Positions 1 through 41,729 of a DNA stretch of 64,000 nucleotides are shown here, in pieces. Positions within the stretch are counted from its first letter, which is position 1. Every line of letters begins with the position of its first letter. The notes under the pieces were generated by a model. It was not told the DNA's origin. It ran no database searches and was given only the letters and a program-made list of their open reading frames with translations. Location of the stretch: contig WPIO01000037.1 of NCBI GenBank assembly GCA_009760855.2, forward strand, positions 124,001 to 188,000, given 5' to 3'. Made by a program: the position numbers and the translations under genes. Source of the DNA: Cristatella mucedo (lineage: Eukaryota > Bryozoa > Phylactolaemata > Cristatellidae).

Positions 1-149
1 TGGCTCGGTAATTTGGATAGGTCTTTCTGTGCTAACGCAATACGTAGCGTTTGCACCGCTGGGATTTTTTGCAAATGCATGCCGCTCACGTTTAGCCGGC
101 TTTCGTACAGGCCTTACTGCGATGACTAGCGCTGCCCTGTAGTTCAGCT

Positions 150-345
150 TAGCGCCGTGATGGTACACTAGATAAGGCTGTTGCTCTTCACGACCTCGGT
201 CCCGAGGTCGTGGATTCGAATCCTGCGATGGGCGATCCGATTTATTGCCACTGCAAGCAATGATGATAGCCTCTAAGGCTTTTCTGCCGCTATACATTCT
301 GCCGCTATACAAAAAGAGGCTGTTAAATTAGCTAGTATTTTTTTA
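150..345 (+). repeat. tRNA-derived SINE, family A
   Basis: An RNA polymerase III-type B box (GGATTCGAATCCTGC) is followed by a body TTATTGCCACTGCAAGCA, a GATAGCC..AAGGCTTTTCTG segment and the end AAAAAGAGGCTGTTAAATTAGCTAG. The same sequence occurs at 9872, 32565 and 35855. The segment CTGCCGCTATACA is duplicated in this copy. Confidence 0.8.
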
Positions 346-1279
346 GCACCTGTGCCACCGGTGACCAAATTTGTCAGCTTGTCAATGCTCTACCGAGTCA
401 AGCACCACAGCTTACCTTACCCAGCTTGCCTTGCGACGAACGGCAGCTTACATGTCCTTAAACAAGTCTGCTCTTGCATTCGGTTAAACACCTCTACAGT
501 CTTACGAAATTCCTTGTCTATCTAACCTTCAGATTGCAAAATGCTGGCCTCCAGCTCAGCCTGCTGCCAAGTCCGGTTTCGGGTCGTCGCCACAGCAAGC
601 TAGTGTCGCCTGCTTGCAGCTGCTCAGCGATGCGATCGTGGCGCTGGCGAAACGTGCACTCACTCCACGATTCCCCAGCTGTTTATGAACTTACTTTACT
701 TTTGTGTCATGGCTACGACTACATCCACAGTGCTGGCTGCAGTGCCTCCTTATAGTCTCGACTGCACACGTTAGCCACTTCAGCTGTTTTCGCTCTACCG
801 ATCATTCGATTCCTCCACCAGTCATCTATAAGCACGTCGAGCATACATCGTCGTCTTCATCCAACCCCGCTTTACGATATGCTCTTCTTTGATTAATGCT
901 AAAACGAAACTGCTAGGGCACCGGCTCGGGGTCCGAACGAGGAGGAGAAAATGGCGCGAGCAGCGGCAGCTTGCACCTCGGCACAAATGGCTAGGCAGTT
1001 GGGCCAGCTCGCCTTGCTCACGAGGCGAGGCTGGCTCGTCATCTAGTCAGCTGTCGATGCGCTTTTCGGGTGCCCGATATGTACTGGGGGAGGCCGCTCG
1101 CTTGGGTACGTTTAATTAATAAACGAAGTCGTTTGTGAGTTTTGTTTTTTGTCTTGCCAGTGCAGTCTGACGTTACTGGCGTGGACAGCCTGCACCGCGT
1201 GCTCGCACTTAGCAGAGCTCTGTATGCCTGAGGCCTCGGAGCAAAAAAATCCTTTAAGCACGAGTCTCTACACCCGTTT
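346..1279. other. No gene recognised
   Basis: Between the first SINE and the LINE fragment. Small open frames show no recognisable domain or splice-supported exon. If PDCD5's upstream exons were in the window they would be expected here, but I could not find them. Confidence 0.5.
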
Positions 1280-1540
1280 TTGCTGCTGAAAATTCTCATA
1301 GTTGCTTCGAAATGCTTGGTAGGTGATGCTGTTGTGCGACCATCACCACGTGCTCGAAATTTAGGTGTCGTTTTCGACAGCTGCCTCAATTTTAAAAGCT
1401 TCATTCAGGAGACTGCTCCTACAGCTAGCCATCACGTCCGATCCCTGTCCAAGATTAGGAGCTATCTTCTACGGTGGCTTGTAAAATATTTAAGTCGCTC
1501 CTTAGTTAGATTTAAGTCGCTCCTTAGAGGTCAGAGTTAA
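1280..1540 (+). mobile_element. Fragment of LINE RT C-terminus
   Basis: An open frame containing ARNLGVVFDSCLNFKSFI and HVRSLSKIRSYL, the region after the RT palm in L2/CR1-type elements. Both ends are truncated. It is more divergent from the 13.2-kb copy than the other fragments, so it may belong to a related subfamily. Confidence 0.7.
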
Positions 1541-2160
1541 AACACTGATCTGATATGAAGTGTGGCCCAGTAAAAAAAAAATGGACGCCTCAGAGGGTTT
1601 GCAAGCAGGATTGGAAGCAGCTGAACTGAAGCTGAGGCTATTGAATGCTTCTGGGTGAGAGCCTAACCAGATTCAGCCTCTTCGTGCAGCTGCAAGGCAG
1701 AACTGGCTGCATAAAGCGCTGAAACACGCGAAAGGATATTGTTGTAACACTGACTAGAAAGAGCCATAGAGCGTGCACCTAGTATAGTATAGCATAGTAG
1801 CATCATTGGGAGTTTAACCGAGTCACCTGACACTGGTGGCTCAATTCCTGAAAAAACCAGCTTGCTATTTTGACTGGCAAGTGTGAGAAAAAGGGCAAAG
1901 CTAAACGAGGCGGCCACGTGGGAGCGAGCACAAGGCATGCCAGTCTGGCAGGTATGGGCATCTGTGCTACCACTACGATTACTACTGTGTGTGGCTACTT
2001 ATTCGTGGGTTACAGAGGTAGCATTGGACAACACAGCACTGGGAGCCTTGCAGAAAAAATGCTAGACGGTCATATGGTCATGATGACGTTATCGCTGGTG
2101 AAGGAATTTTTTCTTTGCTATGCCCAATAGCGCCCGTTTTTAAAATGACTTCTTTTTCAG

Positions 2161-2443
2161 CTTGGTGAAGATCAACTTAAGAGTCTCCTCGAGAAAGTTA
2201 GCGAGAAAAGCCAGAAGAAAGCATCGGTCAAGGTACGACTCCAAGGCCATCCCCCTAGGCCCCCTCCCTACCTTCCCGATCACATCCTTCCATGATCATG
2301 ATCCATCCTTCCTCCCCTCCTTCCCGATCGCTCTTCGTTGCTGCGTTGACACGGCCAAGCGCTTCTGCAGCCAGACACAAATGCGTCGTTTGTCTTTGCA
2401 GTTTGATCGCCGACGTGCAGCTCTTGATAGCGACGATGATTGA
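2161..2443 (+). CDS. PDCD5: PDCD5 (programmed cell death 5), last two coding exons
   Basis: Two exons, 2161-2232 and 2402-2443, joined in phase 0. The first follows a TTTTTCAG acceptor and ends at AAG|GTACGA; it encodes LGEDQLKSLLEKVSEKSQK and five more residues, matching the helix near the C-terminus of PDCD5. The second follows TTTGCAG and encodes FDRRRAALDSDDD then TGA, the hallmark acidic tail of the family (human: NRRxVMDSDEDDDY type). PDCD5 is a small (about 125 aa) conserved protein reported to bind TIP60 and the CCT chaperonin and to promote apoptosis. Only the last 37 residues are here; I could not find the upstream exons between 1 and 2160, so they lie before the window or in a divergent exon I missed. 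It converges on CLPTM1L. Confidence 0.9.
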
Positions 2444-2734
2444 GAGTGGTGGCGGCGGCACTCAAAAGATCTTCGAGGCGACCCATCCCCCTTTCTTTGC
2501 TAGGCTTCTGCATGCGCTCGACCTCTTGACATGGCGACGCGACTTTTACTGCTGCCGGATGCCGGCTAGCATAGACGTGCACTTCGCTGGACAGTTAAAA
2601 GATCAATACTATGCTTCTTTCTTTGGTCACGACAGAAGATGTGCATCGTAACAAACCAGCGATCTTATATATCAGCAGCCATAGCATTAAGTACAACAGA
2701 AATAAGAGTGGAATCAACGCCGGTGCTCCTGTGC

Positions 2735-34645
<31,911 letters not shown>

Positions 34646-34698
34646 CTTCCTAGAGTGCAGCCGACGGGGTGGATGCTTTCACTCCACAAGTCACTCCA

Positions 34699-34708
34699 GT
34701 GACGTCAA
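34699..34708. promoter_or_regulatory. CRE-like palindrome upstream of CLPTM1L
   Basis: A full TGACGTCA site (34700-34707) lies about 55 bp upstream of the CLPTM1L ATG. Its position suits a proximal promoter element for a CREB/ATF factor. This is inferred from motif and position only; no TATA box is evident. Confidence 0.4.
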
Positions 34709-34863
34709 AGAGCTGGCTGCAATAGGCACAACTGCGCCTTAGCAGAGCAGAGAAAGCCAATCTCGAAAGCAAGTCTAAAATACTATATCATTCTGTCCAG
34801 TTGTCATTTCATGTCACACAATGCACATTACTCAGCCCAATGGGACATGACCACAGCACGATT

Positions 34864-34982
34864 CTTGCAGCATCTCTCTCCTCCCCCTCCTCTTTCTCTC
34901 TCCTCTCTCTATCTCTCTCCTCCTCTCTCTCTCTCCTCTCTCTCTCCTCCTCTCTCTCTCTCTCTCCTCTCTTCTCTCTCAC
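34864..34982. repeat. CT-rich polypyrimidine tract
   Basis: TCTC/CCTC repeats about 220 bp upstream of the CLPTM1L start, in its likely promoter region. Such tracts can adopt H-DNA; whether it matters here is unknown. Confidence 0.85.
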
Positions 34983-35484
34983 TAGCCCCCCCCCCAGTTC
35001 TTGTCCTGTCTGTCTCCCTTGCTATTTTCCTTGCAGGCTTAGCAAGATACATGTATACACGTATGCTCTGCACCAAAATTTAATTTGTTCTTAGCCTCTC
35101 CTAAGCGCTATGAGCAGAGCTATGACAGAACATGTAAGCTCGAACACCAGGGACACTGCGCATAAAGTGTTCTGCACAAAACAATGCTGTGACAGGCGTT
35201 GGCCGGCACTGTCTACAGGCTGACGTCCAGGCAGTCACGGTAACGTTAGGCCAATTGACAGAAGTTGAACCGGGCAGCTAGAACCACGTGATGAGGATAG
35301 GAAGACGCCATGACTTTTTTTCAGCTCTCCCTGGTCCTTTGGTCCAGCTATGCAGCACGGGGTCATTCCTGAGGCATCCGAGCAGTATAAGAGGCCAGTA
35401 TCGATGGTCGGCCTGCTTCGCCATTCATGCATGCCGGCATACACGAGTGCACACGCTCCTCAAGTCTGCGCATCACAGACAGCT

Positions 35485-35486
<2 letters not shown>

Positions 35487-35522
<36 letters not shown>
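35487..35522. repeat. (CA)n microsatellite
   Basis: 18 CA units upstream of CLPTM1L. Confidence 0.95.
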
Positions 35523-35524
<2 letters not shown>

Positions 35525-35854
35525 ACTGCACACACAAAAAACACAGTAGCATATCGCCGGTCCTCCAACTTGCAAATGAGCGAAAGGCTCAATTGCTCGA
35601 TTACGACCCGACGCCAAACGAGTGGCAAAAGAGTAGCAACCTATATATAGCAATGGCTAATAGGCAGGCTTTCGGCTGCCATTCAAAGGCTCCCCATGAG
35701 TATACCATGCAGCCAAGAAAAACTCCTTGAACTTAATAGCCTGGCATTCAGTCAATCAGTATTGCATTATAAGTAATCTAAACCTCAGAAGGACGTGCAG
35801 ATGACGATCATTCAGATCACTTGCACAATCAGATGGCTGCTCCTCGTCGAGGTA

Positions 35855-36030
35855 ATAGGTGAGCCGTGATGGCACACAAGGTGAGGCAGTTGCTTTTAAC
35901 GACCTCTGGACCGAGGTCGTAGGTTCAAATCCTGCTGTGGGTGATTATTTATTGCCGCTACAAGCGGTGGTGATAGCCGTAAAGGCTCTTCTGTCGCTAT
36001 ACAAAAGAGGCTGTTAAATCAGCTAGTGAT
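35855..36030 (+). repeat. tRNA-derived SINE, family A
   Basis: B box AGGTTCAAATCCTGC, body with GCTACAAGCGGTGGTGATAG and the end GAGGCTGTTAAATCAGCTAG. All four copies are on the plus strand. Confidence 0.8.
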
Positions 36031-37224
36031 TTTAATCAGCTGGCAGTGATGATGCTCGGAAGAATGACCCCTCAAACTTTTATAATAAGAAAATACGTGA
36101 GGCCACAATCACTGCTGCAGTGCTGCCACGTAGACAGCTGTCTTCTTCTTGCACTGTGAGTGCCTCCCGGGGTCTGCTGGAATAGGGCAGCTGAAAGGTG
36201 CCTGACTTGGGTAATATAGGCCCACATTTAATTCCCATTATCAACAAGACACATCCTTCCTTCGTCTTTAAAAGCAAGTTTAAGCCATGTGGGCTCTGCT
36301 AGTGCTACACAAGCTCGGCTGCAGGCTCGGACTAATACCCTTTTTATACTCTGTTGTACCCTAAATGTGTGTCTGGTCGTTAAAAAATTGTTGATTTTCA
36401 CTACAATAAGTGAACACTGAAATTATAACATGCATCTTTCAACCCGCTAAACACGACGAGGCTCTATGACACCCACAGATATGCAAAGCAGATCACACAT
36501 CCTTAATTTCATTGATCGGTCTCGGCATTGCAGCTAGACCCAGTAGGTTAAAAAGACATCACAAGTCTATCCATGAAAAGATTAGAACTACCGACAGACT
36601 GATAGAAGAAGCATGGGAATTGCATTCGTGCATGTCCAAGACAGGCCAAGAATAAACTGAAATAGGCTGCAAAACACCAGCTTGCTTACAAGCTAATGGT
36701 CGAAGAAAAGTATGAGATCTGAGAATCACACGAAATGGGTTACTTGGTCTCGACAGCTGCCGTTGTGACCAAATCAGTTGTCCGAGCCAAGCACCAGCAA
36801 CGATGCATACAGAGCCAGTCAAAAATCTCAGGAAAAAAGCTCGTTTTTAACTCTTGTGCTTCACTTTCAAGGAAGTGACTCGCAAAGATTGGGACTAGTG
36901 CTGGGAAGTCAATCTTGAATTCGAGCTAGATTGCTTTACATCCCACACGAGGTACATTCTTGCCTACACGGGGGAGGGGGCTGAGCTTCCAGCTTCCATG
37001 TCGCTATACTTCGTCTCTTCCTGGCACTGCAACTGTACAGCTTTTTCTATAGAAAATCGTCTAAGATTTCAGCACACGCTGCCAGGCCAACATATGGAAA
37101 CCATACAATCTGTCAATGTCCGAGCAGAGAACCGCAAGTCCTGCACTAAATGCAGGAAATACAGCAGCGAGTGGCATCTCCAGGTTCGCTGCAGTACGCT
37201 CCAAGAATACTAATAATAATAATA

Positions 37225-37400
37225 CGTCCTCAGTGAACAGAGAATAATAATAATAATAATGCACTTGATAAAGCGCCCTCAGAGAACTTAATCTTTTTCT
37301 AGGCGCTTTACATTTGCTGCAAAGGGAAATGCAATTGAATGGTAAGTAAAAACGCTTGAAAAACAAACAAAATGAATAATATGGTTAGGGGAGAGAAGAC
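37225..37400 (-). repeat. Detached LINE 3' end
   Basis: (AAT)n followed by the inverted LINE tail (GCGCCCTCAGAGAACTTAAT). Lies upstream of CLPTM1L. Confidence 0.85.
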
Positions 37401-39693
37401 CTCTAGTTCTTGTGCGATGCATGTCTATCGTCAAAAATGCAATACCAACCACTATACGAGAGCAAATAGCTGAGCTACCAGTACACTCTGTATATGCCTT
37501 GCCATAGCGCTAACATCGAGACACGACCTCCGTGCATAAGCTGCGTAATGCGAGGCCCAAGCAGCCTACGTCGGCTAACAGGAACCTTACAGCTGCCGGA
37601 TGCCAACAAAAACTTGGCAATATCTCGTAAGACCAAGACTTAAAAAGTTTTAACAGCAAATTAATGGAAATTCTACGTATTTCTCAAGTATGTCGCGCAA
37701 ATAAATGACACAAAGGCTCACCACTCTCTACAAGTGCAACAAGTCTATATCAGCGTCCTTGAGACCCGGTAGTGTCCCAGGACGCGGCCATGCAGCAGCC
37801 GGATATCCTAACAAGGTGTACCTGCAACTTGGTGAAACTTTTTTCGTATAAAAAAGACCCGAAAAACCTGTATAATGGAAACTGAAACTAAAATAATTAG
37901 TGATTGTCTATGACTGCCGTAAGCAAACCGTATGGGGAGATAAGTCTAGTCATGAACCCTGAGCGCACATGCGTGCGTGTACGTATTAGCGTGTACATAC
38001 GAGCCCGATGGCGGTAACCCGGGTTACAGAATTTCCGCAAGTAGAATTGCAATTAATTATTTATTTTGCGGATAGCTGCTCTAAGAAATATAGCATTTTG
38101 AAGTCTAAAACGCTGTTGACCTGATTCAGGAGGCAGGTTGCAAGCTCCGCTCGGCCTGCAGTGACGAGCCATTCAACTGCTTTGCTTTGCTGCGAGAGTG
38201 CGACGGCGGCCCACGATTGGTGCAGTTTTTTAGTGCCCGCTGCCGGCGAAGCCGAGACTCCTACGTTCGCCGCACGGTCGCCGTTGCTGCTGCTGCGGAG
38301 AGCGGCAGCGCACGCGTGCACGCGAACCAAATGCCAGCGCAGCAGCGTCTAGCCGTAACTACTAATCGCACAAAGCTACGGTCGCACAGGAAGTGGCGCC
38401 ACCTGGTAACTACAGAAAATTCAATACAGTCGACTCCGCACCTAAGAATATCGGATCTAGGAATACTCCGCTTGTAGGAATAGCAGTTCCGCGTCCGTCG
38501 CGTTTAAATGTTAGCTTCACTCCGCACGCGGGAATACTCTGTGTATAGGAATGCCTATTTGCCTGCCGACCCGAGCACGTTCTTATAAGCGAAGACGACA
38601 GTAGCAAGAAGCCGCTTTGATTGCGCATGCGCAGAGTTGCTTAAAGTATCGCGGCGACGGTTAGCGCAGAACACATCCACGGGTCTCTGCGAGCGAACGG
38701 CAGCTTCGCAGCTACCGGTCGACACAGTGAGGCTCGACGAAAAGACAAGCCCGCCGGCAATCCGGCCGGCTTGTCTTTTCAGCTAAGACCCAGAACAACC
38801 GCAACCATCAAAGTCGAGTCTCAAAGGGCCGTGTGTGCTCTGCAGTATCCTGGCTGCTGGCTCCATCCTCGCGCGCCTCATCCGTGGCCAAACTGACCTG
38901 TTCCTGCCTGCGCCCACTATCGAGTAGACTAATGTCGCGAGTCGCCAGTCCGATCTACTGAGAGAGATACGGTTAATTCCCACTGCTGTCTCATTAACCA
39001 TTCTGTCGCGCATGGCTCGTAATCTGCAATCTGCAATTCGCCAATGACCAAGCTCAGCTTGGTTCCCTTGACAGCCGCGCACGCACGTTAGAAGTACACG
39101 CCCGTTAGAGGGCGTAGCCGGGTATAAGTCGCATAGTGGGGGCCTGACCATGACCTTTGTCGGACAGCCACTCGTAGGAATGCTGAAGAGGGCGATGCGC
39201 ACTTCAGTTACGCGACGCACCGCTTCGGTCGAGCGTTCCTAAGGCGCGGGAACCTGTTCCCTTCCGGTGCCCAACTCGCGGCGGGGCTAAGGTCGTCGCC
39301 AGCGTAGCATATCCGACGATTGAGTTGCCTCGGTCAGTAGGGCGAGGGTAGACCGCGTCGTGGACGCTCCGCGGAATCCTGTGCGAGGCGGCGGCGGTGA
39401 GCGGCGGCGTTCTGCCGAGCTGCCGTCCGCAACGAAGAATAACGCGAGTCGCCGTTTCCTCGCAAGAAATGAATGTCGGAATTGTTCTGTGTGGAGCAGT
39501 TTTTCGAAGCGTCTTTAGCGGCGGCAATTCAGCGGCGGGCGAGGCGAGAAGTCTACCGCGGTGTATTGCCTCGCCCGCCGAAGTGTTTCGGACTCGCGGC
39601 GCTTTGACCGAGCCTTCGGCCAATGAGTACGCGGCCGATGACTCCGCTCCGACTCGCTCCGACTCGCTCGCTCGCTCGCGCGCGCGCCTCCTT
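37401..39693. other. Partly CpG-rich intergenic stretch
   Basis: 38.1-39.7 kb is CpG-rich and may be a promoter, but no exon with recognisable protein follows on either strand. It holds the 38739 hairpin and an A/T-GC mixed repeat-like stretch with CTAGGAATACTCCGC-type motifs (38440-38580) that could be an old DNA transposon end. Confidence 0.4.
38739..38780. repeat. Short hairpin, arms about 18 bp
   Basis: GAAAAGACAAGC...GCCGG against CCGGCCGGCTTGTCTTTTC with a 4-6 base loop, within the CpG-rich 38.1-39.7 kb stretch. Confidence 0.75.
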
Positions 39694-39930
39694 GTTGTTT
39701 AAAAATGCCCCTTATGAAAAGTCCCATCTGGAGCCTCACTTCTTTCGTCTCTCCATCCGGGAGTATCCAGAAGAGGCTTGTTTTGTTTTTCAAACGCTAC
39801 GCGTATCACTGCAATGTTGTGTATGCCATCAAGGTAATTCATGGATAATATGTTTAATACAATTTTTACACTATAGATAGACGGATCGCCTCAGAAAGAG
39901 GAATGTTTTACGCTGAAGTAAAACGACCTA
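39694..39930 (+). repeat. Left terminal inverted repeat of the polB element
   Basis: Pairs with 45530-45753 on the opposite strand over nearly its whole length, with substitutions and small gaps. The inner part contains the degenerate counterpart (ACG for ATG at 39881) of the start of the right-hand ORF: both arms then encode DRLRK. Confidence 0.85.
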
Positions 39931-41190
39931 CACAATACACAGAAAAATGCCTATCTCTGGTCTTGCAAAGTGGTTGTTTAGGAAGGAAAGGGAGAGAGCT
40001 AGCAATTGGCACAGCCGTGTTAATAGCACTACCTTTTAGTATTTTGGAAGAGGTATAGATGTACCTACAAGGGTTGCATTGCTCAGTGATTTTGCTGATC
40101 ATCATGTAATTGAGAGAAATGGAACTTATCTTTTTGATTAACTTTGTAAAACGAAAGATAAGTGGGTGTTTAAACTGGAGTTAACAGAGAAAGTAGCAAA
40201 AAAAAGATCAAAAGCAGCTAGGAGAGAGCAAAAAAGATAATTGCTAAATTGCTAATAGTGAGAAACAAATGAGAGTAGAAAGTTATACTGGTAAATGCAA
40301 GGAAAATAGAAGATTGGCTATTAATAAAATGTCGGCCTGAAAAGTATTCCGAGATCATTAGGACAAACTCTTTCTTAAAAGATATCTTATTATAATCAAA
40401 CTTTTATTTATAAAGATTGAGCATGAGAATAGTCTGTCTAGGTTGTGCGCAGGGCCATGTAAACACAAAGTTAGCTTTGTAAATGTGAACACAGTGAAGA
40501 CAGTTAAGAAAAAGTCGAGATCATGAGTTGGAGCTTGAATTTCTAGGTGTGCTGAAGATAGAAATAAGTGATTATGACGAAGATAGAACTTTCTAACCTC
40601 ATTATTATTGTGGTTATAGTGATAGAAGATTATTTGGTTGTTGCGTTGGCTGCTGCTCTTATTATTGATGCTAAATAAAATCAAAACATTCTATAGAACA
40701 TTATATGCATAACATAAACATTAATAAAACATTATAAACAGTATATAGAGAATGGACAAACCACAGAAGATAAGGTTTATGTTTTTTGTCCTGAAACAAA
40801 TGTAGCGCTTACCAATTTCTCGAAGAAATGTGCATACTCCGATATTCCTACAGAACTCATAGATGCAGTGGTTAGCACAGCAGTTTGTTGTTCTAACTAT
40901 ATGAATGCAAGAGATGAAAAAACCTTTAGGTACTTTATGTCTGATAACAACCTCGGATCGTTGAATTAAAAAAATATATAAAAAATAACATTCTATAGTA
41001 AAAACAAGAAATGAACACGGAAATCGATTACAAAACTCGAAGGCAAATTATTGATTGTGCCCCCAGCTTATAAGCTGTATAAGAAATAATTTCCTAATAC
41101 TGAGCTTAACGATATTCCCAGAAATGCTATTAAGCACATTGTCGCAGACTATTATTCTTCACGGAGAATAAACACGTTTTAAGAAACTTA
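39881..41190 (+). pseudogene. Plus-strand coding debris in the left part of the polB element
   Basis: Two stretches look like broken protein code read inward from the left end: about 39881-40200 (beginning with the same residues as the right ORF) and about 40755-41190, where one frame stays open for some 60 codons before stops appear. A minus-strand ORF at 40684-40358 is also open but of low complexity. I recognise no family with confidence. Divergent genes at both ends fit a Polinton-like layout. Confidence 0.35.
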
Positions 41191-41218
41191 AGCTTTCAAG
41201 TAATGTTTTCTCAAGAGA

Positions 41219-41270
<52 letters not shown>
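41219..41270. repeat. (CT)n microsatellite inside the polB element
   Basis: About 26 units, separating the plus-strand debris from the polymerase 3' region. Confidence 0.95.
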
Positions 41271-41729
41271 GCTAGTAAAGTATCAAATCAGAAATCAAAA
41301 GTTCGAGTAAAAAAAGAGAAGGAAGAAAAGGTGAAACAGACATTGAAAGAATAGAACTGAGTCCATAGGATCCATCGGATCGTTCATTCATGGGATCACA
41401 GAGTCCATAGGCTCATTGGACGCTTGCAATTAATTATTATGTTTACTAATCAGTAACTTTGTATATTTATTACTTTTTGGGTTTTTTATTGCCTCGCTCG
41501 TAAAGAAAAATCGTATGAAACAAAAAGCTTATTTCTGTAGTATAAACCAAAATGGATTTTAGCTTGTTCGAAAAGCTCACGAATTGTCGCCTCATACTGG
41601 CTTGCCCTTCAACTAACCTTCTAGAACAAAAGTTCTAGAAGGTTATCAACTTTTTTTCTAGCAGTGGCTTCGAGATCAGCAGTAACTTTGCAAGCTGAAC
41701 AAAAGCCTCTCTGATCTTTTCCTCGTTTC

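Larger units (their letters stand above)
34646..37224. other. Region upstream of CLPTM1L
   Basis: Contains the CRE-like site, the CT-rich tract, a CA repeat and one SINE; no gene recognised. Confidence 0.5.

Noticed and set aside
1570-1662. Short plus-strand frame MDASEGLQAGLEAAELKLRL ending at a GTGAGA site, as a first exon of PDCD5
   Set aside because: It does not match the conserved PDCD5 N-terminus, and joining it to the 2161 exon would omit the family's central helices.
38440-38600. Possible pogo/Tigger-type transposon end (CAGTCGACTCCGCACC...)
   Set aside because: Only one end looks right and no matching inverted partner was found within 1 kb.
39204-39623. 139-codon minus ORF in CpG-rich DNA next to the polB element
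   Set aside because: No recognisable domain, no splice support, and open frames on both strands from base composition.
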